NCBI GenBank assembly: GCA_013398175.1
Contig: VZRZ01002185.1
Coordinates: forward strand, 1,297,675 to 1,361,674
Direction of reading: 5' to 3'
DNA: 64,000 bases
DNA from: Climacteris rufus
Lineage: Eukaryota; Chordata; Aves; Passeriformes; Climacteridae
Within the stretch, counting starts at the first letter, position 1, and each line of letters begins with the position of its first letter. Made by a program: the position numbers and the translations under genes. Shown here piece after piece: positions 25,501 through 37,500 of the stretch. The notes beneath the pieces are model-generated. The model saw nothing but the letters and a program-made list of their open reading frames with translations. It was not told the origin of the DNA and did not search any database.

Positions 25501-28500
25501 CCTCTATTTTTGAACCACGGCTCCTTTTTGAGAAATTTCTTTCCTTCAGGCATCTTGTTTTACTCCTTAACTCGGGGGTAGGATTTTGTTCAAGAATATT
25601 TAATTGAGAAAACTAGATTCAAGGGGAGTGGTTTATGCTAAAGGAGTCTTTTGTAATGAAGATGCTGGCATATAAAGCTGCTGAAATAGTTCATTGAAGC
25701 TGAGACAAAAATATGTATGTTGGTTTGAACTGAAGTGGAAGAAGTATGCCCCCCCTTTGGTTTAAATGGAAATAAGCTGTGCAGTCAGTACTGATATAAG
25801 TGACTCCCCAGCTGTTGATGTTAAAAATAATTTTCCCAGTTTCTGTCATCTATATTTTAATGTTAAGTGCTGGGTTTAATGTTAAGTGCTGGGTTTTTTT
25901 AATCTTACTGAAATTATGCATGTTGAAAACATTTTGGATACTGTATAAGGTATTGAGTAATATTACAAAAAAGGCCATGTTCAGAGATTGAGTAAACTTT
26001 TAAACTTAACTGCTTCTAGTGAGTAAAATTACTGTAGAGAGAGATATTACATGCCAGACTTTCTGAATATGCAATCTGTTTTGATTTAAAGATTGTCATG
26101 ATTGGTATTTCCCTCTTAATCAAATGATACCTATTTTTCACATCTGTCATCTTTCACAATTCTTCATTGTTCTGCTAGGAACAAGCACTAACAATGCGTG
26201 TTTAAAAAAAAAACCAAAAACAAAAAGGAGGCTGCCAATATTATCTTTGAATCATTTCCTGGGACTGACCAAGACTATGATCCATTGCAGCATGTTTTTC
26301 TAGAAGCCTTTATACTCTGTATAAGCTGGGTCACTTACCTTCTAAATGAATTTTATTTTACCATTGCACTCAATGTACCAGAAAATGTGAGCAGAATTTG
26401 GTAAATCAGGCTGTTAAAAGTGTGCTGTGGAAGAGAATCTACCTCTGTGTTTTGCTCAGTCTGTGGTTGTTCCTCTGACCTAGCCTGAGTTCCCTTTACT
26501 GTAGGTATTTGCAGAAGTGAGGCACTGAGACAAAAGGGGGGCAGGTTCCTGCTGGTTCTGCACAGTTCTTGTCCACTTGCCCTTCCTTTCATCCCTTCAG
26601 TAGATTCAGTGACTCCTCCAAGTGGCAGAAGAGTACCAAGAATAGACCATAGGGGTCTGTGCAGTTTACAACCCTTCACACCTGTAATGTCATCTGATTC
26701 TTGGCTGACAACAAACTGAGAGCTACTGGAAGGACTGGGGAATAGTGGAAGGAAATACTGACAGTAGTAGAATTCCTGAGGATGAGAGTGGTATTTATTT
26801 CCATTATAAAAATGTGTTCTTACACGGCCACTTCCATGAGAGATGTAGAAGGAACACTGTAACTGAATTTCAGTTTTGACAAGAACCAACTACCATTAAA
26901 GTCCTGTTGCTTTCTTGCTCAGAAGTGTATGATGTGCTGGCTTCTTGGTGTGCTTGAGACACACATGCTGAAGCTATCTTGGGTGTTTGGATTAAGGAGA
27001 ATAAAAAGCTCTTCATGTGCTGTCTTTTTGAAGGTATTTTGGGTGGGTTTTTGTCTTCTGGTCATCTTCTTCGGTTGGTAAGAAAAAAACCCAGGAGAAA
27101 ATTACTCTCTGAGTGGCACATAAAAGTGGTGGCCATATAGGACATGGGTGGGTAAGTGGCAATTTGGGAAAATTCAGTTTAATTTTGAGTTTGTTGTAAT
27201 TTTGTTTTCTGTTCTGAAGACTTCTGCAGTCAATTCTTTGTTTTACCTTTAAAACAGTATTTTAAAGGATTTAATCACCTTAAATTACAGCACTTTCAGT
27301 TAATGTTATATTTTTCTGGACTTTAAAAGGTAATTTTAAAAACCGTTGGAGATAGAAGGTATCTGGCTTTACACGTTAAATAAATTTTTCCTATTGTAAA
27401 ATCAGGTGTGTGTATGTGTGTGTGTTCCAGAAGAAGCAAACCCTTACCTGTACCTTCTAAAAGGTGTTGGATGATCTGAGATTTCAGTGGATCAATATAT
27501 TTGTAGGACTTTATCAGGGCTTTTGAACTCTAATAACTAGTCTTTTTTAAAGTATCTGTTTGATTTTTTTTCTTGTCTGTAACTATTTGATGAAGCAGTT
27601 TACAGATTTATTTCCAGATGCTCACATAAGACTTGTTTCAAACACTGAACTGAAACCTGACATGCTGTTTATAGAGTATAGAGTTTAGTCAGCTCTGTTT
27701 TTTAAGGAGTCAAGTAATTGCAAAATTTTTAAGGTTAAGATTGGTCAAGAATGCAAAAAAGAGATGATTTTTGCTAGACCATTTTGACTCTTAGAATAAA
27801 TTAAACCAGAAAATCTCAAAGTAGAGGTACAGGCATGGCATGGCTGTGAATTTGGTCTGAGCCTAGTAATTCAATAGTGCATTCACCTGTTGCCTTGAAT
27901 GTGGTCATTATATTTTTTCATATATATGAGCCCATGGTTTTCTCATGTTAAGTCCAGTAATACTGCTGTTGGGGACCCCAGCCTGCAAGTGCAACACGAG
28001 GTGAGCACTGCATCAGGGTAAGTGCAAATACTGGGTGTTACTGGCCCTGCGTGTGGAAAAGAGCACTGGGAAGCTTTGCTGAGGCAGTGGGTTTTGTTGG
28101 CATTGTCTGCCATTTTCCAAATAGCTCTTACATTACAGACTGGACCCCAAGAGAACTGGGTACACAATGGGCACAGAGCACCAAGCCACTGAAAACTGAA
28201 ATTCATTCAATGCAGCAGCTTGGCAATTCTCAATTCTCAATTGAGATTTCTTTTCAATTTCTTTTATTTCCTGGCAATTTAGCATGCTCCATTACACATA
28301 GTGTCTCCTGCAAGAGTTACAGTGCAAATTACACACAGTTTTTATACCACTACTAAGTATTCAGAAGATTCCAACTATATTTGGCACTGAGCCCCAAAAT
28401 ACTTTCTTCAAACAGTCTCTTCCAAATGGAAGCAAAATGTGTGCTGCAGACTCATTCTGTAACTTCCAGTGCTGCTCTGCAGCATGTCCAGGCTAGCAGC

Positions 28501-31500
28501 TACTTGCATGGAAGTGGCTTGATCTTCTCCCCATGAATGATAGGCCAGGTCACTGGTTAAGAAGCTGCTACTAGTGACAACTGTGGTATCTTGGTGGCAA
28601 AACATGATTAGTGATATTATTAGTGGGTTGTGTAGCATTGAGATGTGAAACAACACCCTACGTAGAGAGAGTGTGACGTGACAACAGGTGCATGTTTCAT
28701 CTTAGAAACATGACTAGTTTAAGGTTGCTGGCCTTTCCATTAATGTTTTCATTTCCACATAAATGTAAGATTTGGTTATAAGCATGGTGGTAAATGTCTT
28801 GTGAGGCATAAATCACATTCACATCCCAAATCATAGATGTATGTTTTGAAGTGATTGCTTTACAGATAAAAACTGTTGCCTGGCCAGTGCTGTTACTGTT
28901 AGCCATTCATTTACCAACATCACAGATACAAAGTATGGAAGATGGAAATGACAGACTCTCCCCTGTAATCTTTTCCCTTTTTTTAATAATCTATCTGTAA
29001 CATGTCTATTTTAATTTGGGTTAAGTTTCATATATGTGTGTCTTGAAATTCTGTATCTTAAACACCGAGACATTCATTAGCAATGATAATAAGCTAGAAA
29101 AAGAAGGAAGAGTATTATCAGCATATTGAAAGAACCACAATTTGGAATGCTTCATTGGTTCTCTTAATAGTTCCAAATATGCACCAAAGAGAATGGAAAA
29201 ATGATAGAACCCCATGGATCTTCATTTGCCAGTGCTCTTGGCTTTGTGAAACAATCCCAGCAGATGGTGTGGGGCAACTGTTGAACAAGAGAATAAAAAG
29301 CAATTCAGAAGGAACTCTGGGGGGAGTTCTCTCTGGAGAAGCGATACCCTCTTGTATATTTAGGTGGTCTTCCTATCAGTTGTGCAGAAGTAGCTTGATT
29401 AACTGAAAATCTCATTCCAATATATTGCCTAAAGAAAACTACGTCTTTTGCTGGGATTGCCATGCAGCAAAGGAGGCACATGTGGGGTGACATATTCATA
29501 TTGTAAGCAATCTTCTACAGATGGACTCTGTCAAAGCTGTGAGGTTTGCTTTTTTTTAATAGATATATTTTTAATTACACCATTAAAAATCACTAGAAGA
29601 GTTATTATGCAGACTATTCTAGAGGAAAATATTCAGAGTACTAGAATGGAATTCAGAAGTCCCTGAGTTGAGTTCATGCGCTTCTTTTTTTAATTTGCAT
29701 TCCTAAACACAGTTTTATAATTCAAATGAATGGATATACCTTTGAGATTTTTCACTGTAGCAGGTTAAAAGCAACTGAAGTTTTCAAATTTTCAGTGATT
29801 ATAATGTGAAAAAATCAGAAGCTAATTTGGATAAAATCCCCAAACTATTGATTATCATAAGTCATGCAATTCATTCATTTGTATTATGGTTGTGATATTG
29901 ATACTATTTTGGTGACTTGACATGCACAAAAGGATGCCTTGTTTAGTAATAAACATGAACAAAGATGATGTGGTAATGAATCAAGATCAATTTTCCAGGT
30001 GGCTAATTTTAACTGCTTTTAGTGCAGCTGATGTCAAGGTCATCTTTATTTTCCTAAGGACCTGGTAGACTATGAAGAATTTGTTATGCTCTCAAGGCAA
30101 ACAGTACTTGGACTGAGCATCATCCTGCAGGTGTGTACTACTACCAGTAGGAGTAAAAGAATCACTCAAGACATTGCAGATGCAAACCTTAGCTTTCTAT
30201 TGTCAGACTCGTTAGGGTCATAATTTAGTTCTCAGTGGTAGATAATACTTGGGTTGGTACATACACATGTGAAAAACACTATTCAATATAGTATAATTGT
30301 ATAATTCAATCACAAATATGTGACTTGTTAAAATTTTAGAGAAAAGCATTGTCAGTTCTTAGAAAATATCAAGAATGGGTGTGACTAAGGAGAGATACTT
30401 AGTCTAAAACGTTTTGTGTACATGCAGAATTAAAGTAATAGTACTCTGTTGTGAATGGCCATACTTGCTGTACAAAAGGTGGAAGCCATGGTTTACTATT
30501 AGAACAGATAAGGCAGGACTTGGGATGGTTTTCTAGGAGATAAAAGTTTTTTTGGTGTTAAACTCGCCTTTTCCTTGGGGCTTCCTTTGTAGTGATATGT
30601 GGAGGATGTGAAGAAATTATTGTTGTGGAGCAAATGAAAATGGGTTTAGGCTTTAGAGGGGAAAAACCCAATGTCTTTAAGCGTTGAGGATGGTGGTTTG
30701 TCCTTGCTGGGGGAAGTACTATTATGCCAGTGAAGGTCTTCACAAACATGTCCTATGGAACTGCAACAAAATGTTGGAGGAAATGCCTTTCCATGGAAAG
30801 CCTACTCAGCAGAGTACTGCTGGCTGTTGGGAAGATGCTGTCGTGATTCTGCTTCTTGATATTGCCTGGTAACTTGATTGCTTTTACATTAGTTTAACTA
30901 AGAAATCATTCAGATATGTGTAGGGTACCTTCTACTCCTGTAAGACAGCATGTCAAATTCCCTTGAACAGTGCCAAAAAGATGCTCCCCTGGCTGTGAAT
31001 CAGGGCATGTGTGGAGAATTCTACAGCTGTTGTCTGATCTGTTCGAGTGTTTTTTAGGGCCAGCTCTGCAGTGTGAGCAACACTGGGGCCCATACCTGCT
31101 GCTGCTAATGGCTTTTGCAGGCAGCAGCAGTAGTGTGAATTGGAGGTGATTCCTGCCAATTTCCCTGCTGCCCACAGGATTGCATGGAGCAGCGGGGAGC
31201 TGACAGGAGCCTTGTCTGCTGCTGCCTGGCAAAGCCATTAGCAGCAGCAGATACCCTGGAGCTCCCTCTGTGCAGACTCAAGGCAGCATTGCATTGGTTT
31301 GCATTCAGTTATATTTGGATCATTATCTTTGCAATCATGAAAAGTAAAAATATTTTTCCAAATAAAATGTTCAATTTTTAAATGCGTGGCTGCCTCAAGG
31401 TATTCTTTCCCACCTTCTCCTATATGTTTGTCCGTTAAATTTCCTTCTTATTCTAGATGGAATCAGTTTGTAAGCCATTAGTGAGAGGGTATGTTCCTTT

Positions 31501-34500
31501 AGGATGTTTTATCTTGGTTCCGTCTTACGGAGGGGGAGGGGTATTCTTGGCTTGGCAAAAGGCTTTGCCCTTTTTGTTGTAGATGCTGTGTAGCTTTTGA
31601 AATGGTTTTCAGGGTGCATGATGATTTATAACTATTCAATCATTTTATAGCCATGCATAGTTTGGAATCATGAAATTATTACTAGAATAAAAGACCTCTG
31701 CTGAATTAAATGGCTTTTGTTGCTAAGTACAAGATCCTGTCCTCTGTAGTGCGAGCATGTTTCATGTTCTAATCTCAAAGCACTTGTGTTGCTTTCCAGT
31801 TTTAGTTTTTGTGACAATGGTGACTTTCCTCATGAAGGTTTCATTACAGCTTTATTTAGCTTAGAATGGTTGGCTGGTGCCTTCCTGCATCTTCCTGAAT
31901 GTCATTTCCATATGGTTAGAAATGTCATAGCAAAATTTAAAAAAACCATGGTCTTGGATTTCTAATAGCTAAATGTTTGTGCAGTGCAGGAGACAGAACT
32001 CGGAAGGGATAGTACAGAGCAAGATGCAGAGGGTCAGCCTGAGGAATTATAACATAAGAGGAGCCTCGGCCAGCATACTCACAGTTCTACAGTAAGAGTG
32101 TAGTAAATGTTGTTGATGAATAAATTGGGAAGCAGCTTTGAGCTCTGAGCAAATGTAGCAAAGAAACTTTGTTTTAAAGGAATAAAATATATAGGAAGAG
32201 GCTGTAAAAGGATTCATGAAAAAGCCACCGTTTCTGTATTGCCCACTTAATTATTAAGCATATTTTGTTTGTTTCATTCTGGCCCAGGAATGTTCAAGAA
32301 CAGACCAATATAACGGTACTGGCTTTTGTAGCATTTAGCTTAGACCTGAAATTATACCAAGGGTACATTAGGAATATATTTGTTTTTGTTTAGCTGATCT
32401 CAAAATGCAAAATAGTTCATTATTTACCATTTTTACTAAGATATTAAATAACCCTAAAAGATAAATCCCTGTAATTTGTTTTAGTTACTGTAAGCCAAAT
32501 GTAGAAACATCTTGGCTAGAGTTCTCAAAAGTAAAATTAAAATGTAGTAATTGTCCTTGTGATGTTGCTGCATATTTACAGAAATATCCTTGAATTTAAG
32601 TGGTATTGTTAAGAATCCATTTAATGTATTAGTACCATTAGTGTTTCCACTGGATAAGGAACTTAATTTTGAAATTAATCTTAAATAGAAGTGAAATGAT
32701 CTTTGAGAGTAATGCCTAATCTTAACAATCTCAAAATCCTTGCAGTATTTTAAATTTTCTATGGAAAAACATATATCTTACAAAATAAATGTATAAGTAT
32801 ATATTGAGCAAAACAGAAATCAAGTCCTGATTTTTCTTCATTCTTCTTGAATGGACTTTTGAGTATCAAGGGTATTGGTAGGATGTAGCTGTGCTGTCAA
32901 AAGCATCTTGTTTGTTTTTTTTTTTAATACCCTTGCAAAAAATCCAATCTTCCTTTTTGGTTTTATTTGATATGTTCTCAATACGTATTTTAAAACTTGT
33001 CTGATTTTTAAAAAATAGCACTTTAACCCAACCTGGGAATGAAGATGCGCTTACCAGAGAGCCGTGTCCCGAGTACCCGAGGAGGTCTCCACCGCAGGGC
33101 CCCGCAGGTCTGGGCAGGGACAGAGGGATAAAACCGAGGAGTTCTTCCATTTTCTGTAGGAAGCAGGGAAGCCTGTCAGCAAATGATCATATAGTCACTG
33201 TTGCCATCTTATAGTAATGAAGCAAATGCAAGAAAAAAAAATTAAAAAATTAAAAAGTATATCGAAGAGCAAAATGTGCTTTGAGGCCAGAGGCTCGGAC
33301 TCGGCCGCTGAGCCCCCGTGCCCTCTCCCGGGGCTGGAGCCGCAGGGTTGCAGCGCAGCGAGGTCCAGGACAGAGCAGCGCCCGGTTCCCACGGTTTTCC
33401 AGGGGAGCGAACAGCCGCTGTGGGCGGCGCTGCGGGCGGGGAGCGGCAAGGGTTAAAGCCGGTCCCCGCGGGGGTTAAACGCGGAGCCTAATGGAATAAT
33501 GACGGGTAGCACCATCTGCTGGCCTAGTTCCGCGGGGAGCGGGTCTAACCAGCGCTAATATTGGCGCTGATGCCTTTTGATGCTTTGTGCGTTTCTTTCC
33601 GCGCTTTGTTGGGATCCGGCGGGCCGCGCACGGCGGGGCCGGGCCGGGCCGGGCGGCGGGTGCTCGCCGGGCAGGGCGCGGGGCTGCTGCTGAGGCGAAC
33701 GAGCGCTCGGGGAGGGCTGTGCGCGGCCCGGCAGCCGCTCGCTAAATAGGCCATTTAGCAATCTTCTCCCCATGCTTTTCTCCTGAGCACTGCCTGGGGT
33801 GCTGGAAAAGCGGAGGGCAAGTCTTTGTCTGACGCCAAAAATGTCTTCAGTGAAGAGGCCAAGAGGAAGGGTAAGTGAGAGCCTGAATGAGTGGGAGGAG
33901 GAGGGGTTCTTTGGGCTAAAAGGCTAATGGGATTGAATAACCTTCCTTATTACTGGCTGCTGCTGCGGGAGCCGCATCGCCATCTTGAGCTGTTCCCGAG
34001 CTGGGTCCGGCTGTTTGTTCCAGCCCCGGGGCTTTAAGGTGGCATCGGGAGCGGCCCCATCCCTGCCTCCCGCCCCCGCCGCCCATGAGGCACCCATAGG
34101 ACATGTATCCCGGGAAGTGCGCGGGGTTTGGCCAGAAAATGTGTTTGGAAATTCCTGGTGGCTTTTCTTCCTGCTCTAGGCAGAGGCGCATTTACGGGTG
34201 AGAACGTAACAGAACTGTTATCTGCTGGGTTTTTGTGTTTGAATAGGAAATTCTTTCCATTCCTCATAGGGGGAGGGGAGGAAAGCAAAAACATGTCTTC
34301 TGGCTGGCTGCAGGAGAGGCTCATCAGCCCCGTAAACAATTCTGCGTCCGTGAAACGGCCATTAAAAACCCGAAAATAAAAACAAGTTACCTTTTTTTAA
34401 CCAAGGCATGGAGCGTATGTTGATCTAAATAAAAGGAACGCTGCTTTCTCATCCTTTTATGGATGTGGAACTGTGTAATTTTAGTTTTGGTTTTATCTTT

Positions 34501-37500
34501 TGTCTGTTTTTTAATCTTGGTGTTGTTCAAGCATCTCTTGTGTTTATCATCGAGTTAGTCCTGTAGATCCTTCGTCTGCTCTAAGGTAACTGTGGTCCTG
34601 CTATCCTACCAAAGGCAAAACACTGATGCTGTTACATTCGGGAGTTCCTTGCTTTTTTGTATTTTACTGGATATGTTGAACATGTGTGCCAAATGTATGG
34701 GAATGCTGGAAAGGTTAAGGATTGGTTTCTTAGGTTGAGAGAATTTCAGAAGGATATTTTTTACTGACTTTGAGTACATGGATTGGATGTTTAAAACTAA
34801 CAATTGATGTAGTTATTCTGAAACCCACGCCATTCTGTGATATAAACTGAATTCCTCATTTTTTGTCCGCATGAGTTCCTGGCAGATACATTTTTTTTAA
34901 AATGCATATCCTTATCAAAAACGTTTGCACTTTTTCTTTATATTTTTAAAATAAGGGGATGTAATTTACTTTTTGTTTCTTGCTACAGCCTCCTTCTTCC
35001 AAGAAGACTGATGGTTCAGGATCGTATACCAAGCTGCAGAATACCCAGGTGAGGGCAATGTCTGAAAAGAAGCAGAAGAAAAAAACAGACTCGGAAAGTA
35101 AACAAGAGAAGGCAAATCGCATAATATCTGAAGCAATTGCAAAGGCAAAAGAGAGAGGAGAGAGAAACATTCCACGAGTAATGAGCCCTGAAAACTTCCC
35201 CAGTGTTTCAGCTGAAGGAAAAGAGGAAAAGAAGGGTAGAAAAGTTAAATCCAAACCAAAGGACAAGGAGAGCAAAAAGCCGAAAACTGGTTCCTCATCC
35301 AAAATTAAAGAGAAAACAAAAATTGGGTAAGTAGATTAAAACATTGTCTTCAGACTGTAAGTCCTTGATTAAAATGGAAACTGCTTACTGATAATAAAAT
35401 GTTCTCCTCCACTGCCTACACAAAATTCTTCCTGATTAAGTCCATGTGTGGACTCTCTCATTCAGGAACAAGAATGCTCTGTTTTCTCTTTAGATAAAAT
35501 CACTGTAGGAGTGTCCTTTTGAAAGGAATTATTTTAAATTCATATTCTAAAATATTCTGTACTCACTTTGAAGCACAGACCCAAATATCTTTTATCTAGT
35601 GTTGTAATCAGTTCTGACTTCAAACTAAGTTTTTCTGGGTTATAAGTGATGTCTTTATCAATTTTGGCATGTAGCTTCAATACAGTGTGCATGATAAACT
35701 GCATGGGAAGAAACTGGAAGTTTAATGAATTTCTAAACAAGAGAATATTCTTTTAGGTATCACATGTATCAAAAGTAAAGCACATGTTGGAAAAATTATA
35801 TTCAAGCACTTTGTAGTCTTTGGTCATATCGGTTTAATCTGCCCACTTAACAATTTTGCAGACTCAGCTGGGTCAAGCTGGGGGGATACCTTGGGGTGAG
35901 GAGCTTTCAGAAGGCCATAGGTGTTAGAACACCCTTAGGGGTTCAGGAGGTGGCACATCTTCTGACTTCAGAGCTAACCTATGTGTTCTGTTTACTTTTA
36001 AAGCAAAGTGTGTGCTTTCCAATGTTAACTGTGTCAGTCAGAACTTGAAATAGAAATCTGAGCTATTTTCTGATTTTCATTTTTTTAAATCCATGCTCTT
36101 TTTGTGGTAGCAGAAATATTAACTGGCGTATCTCTCAAATTTAAATGTCTCATATACATATGTATATTTTCATGTATGGAGCAGAAATGAATGTTCTTTT
36201 AATCAGCCTACTTCTCTGCATTTTCTTTTTTTTCTTCTAGAGAGCAGTGCTTTTCTTACATGTTTGAAGTAAACAGCTTTGGGTAGTTATCCTGTAGTAT
36301 GAAGGTTGCTGCTCTCTACTCTGTTTTTAACATGAACTTTCATGGTGTTAATTTCTTTCTGTTCTGGTTACGGGTTGGTGTGTGATGCTGCTTATAAGTG
36401 CACTAAGTAGTGCTTCCTTTTCTGTTTTTCTCCATCTTGTTTTAAGGTGGGATTTTGGTTGTGTACTTCCAAAGTTGATTTCATGTTCATGTTTCTGAAT
36501 TTACTCATGTTCTATAACAAATGTGAGTCTATCTAATCAGAAAACTTACACACTGTTCTTTAGCTACTGTGTTTCATGAAGTTTTGTGGGTTTTCCTTAG
36601 TGTGCTTTTTATTCTTTCTTTCAGTAATTGACAAAACCTACCAAAATAGCATCCTTGCAATATGCTACATAGTTGCCATAATATTTTTTGCTGTTTTTAA
36701 GAAAACAAAAAAAAATAGAGTAAACTGTTACCTTCAGTTTATGATTCTGCACTCACTTTTGTCTTGGTGAAATGGTTTGCTGTGCATATCACTGAGGATC
36801 AGTTTTCAGGATTTCATCAGACGGCATTAATTGAGAAAGAGACGTTTCTCAAATGGTGTTTTTAACCATGGTATTTGTGTTTGATGCAAAGTACATGCAA
36901 GCTGCTAAAGGAGCTCCCATTTAATTATGGTCAGAGTTTCATAATTTTGCATTGAGCTGTGAAGGTTTGCCTCCTCATTATTTACCAGTTTAATCAGCTA
37001 ATGCCCCAACAGCACTCTGTTACCTTAATCCTGCTGCCAGGTATTGCTTTAACTACGTTGGATACATCCCTAAAGATTTAGCAGTCAGGTCCTGTTAAGG
37101 AGCAGAAAAGAGTCTTCTAGAGCCACATATGACAGATTTCACAGAATTTTGTTTATGTAGATGGACAGCAGCAAATCAAATGCTTTGAGACTTCTTTTTT
37201 GTATCCAGATTCATGTCTTGTGTTGAATTAGCACTATTTTATAATACTGATATAAATTTATAAAATAATAACTGTTTAACAAAGAATGTATCAGTGGTTT
37301 TGCAGAGCAGTATTTACAATAAGGCCTTGATCTTTTAAAAGAATAATGTTAGCAGACTGCTTTCTATGCAAGGGTAACTACTGATCTTATAGAATAATTA
37401 TTACCATAGAATGGCTATACTTGTCTTTTCAGCGATGGTTAAAAAAATTGTGTCATCAGTAAAATCTGTTTTATTCAGAGAAAAACAAAATTAAATAAAA

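Larger units (their letters stand above)
16582..33039. other. CHD9 first coding intron, left part
   Basis: No coding exon found. It contains CR1 pieces (20835-20880, 22745-23112), a 21-bp tandem repeat (20954-21030), an AT-rich TATAG-type patch (about 20400-20525), a 19-bp tandem duplication (25859-25896), a long inverted repeat (31096-31250) and a less AT-rich unclassified patch at 17820-18110. A 178-codon minus-strand frame (26353-26889) has no recognisable product. Confidence 0.65.
33040..34110. promoter_or_regulatory. intronic CpG island, probable alternative CHD9 promoter
   Basis: GC- and CpG-rich DNA stands out sharply from the AT-rich intron. It is densest at 33290-33480 and 33530-33730, with a further GC-rich lobe near 33960-34100. 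It holds GC boxes (GGGCGG near 33651), a GGGCC tandem, an E2F-like TTGGCGC and an inverted CCAAT (ATTGG) near 33560-33567. No clear TATA box is seen. Vertebrate CpG islands of this kind usually mark promoters. A + strand start codon with a matching donor lies at 33841-33870, and a possible divergent minus-strand exon at 33055-33150. Confidence 0.7.

Noticed and set aside
26353..26889. 178-codon open frame on the minus strand
   Set aside because: No recognisable domain, no splice or promoter context, and overlapped by another frame. A frame of this length is only mildly unexpected in 64 kb.
33741..33759. GCTAAAT / ATTTAGC inverted repeat as an operator
   Set aside because: Seven-base arms are within chance expectation and match no factor site with confidence.
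36221..36300. Strong acceptor (T-rich tract to TTCTAG) as an extra exon in coding intron 2
   Set aside because: No matching donor at a sensible distance. Known CHD9 protein order is complete without it.
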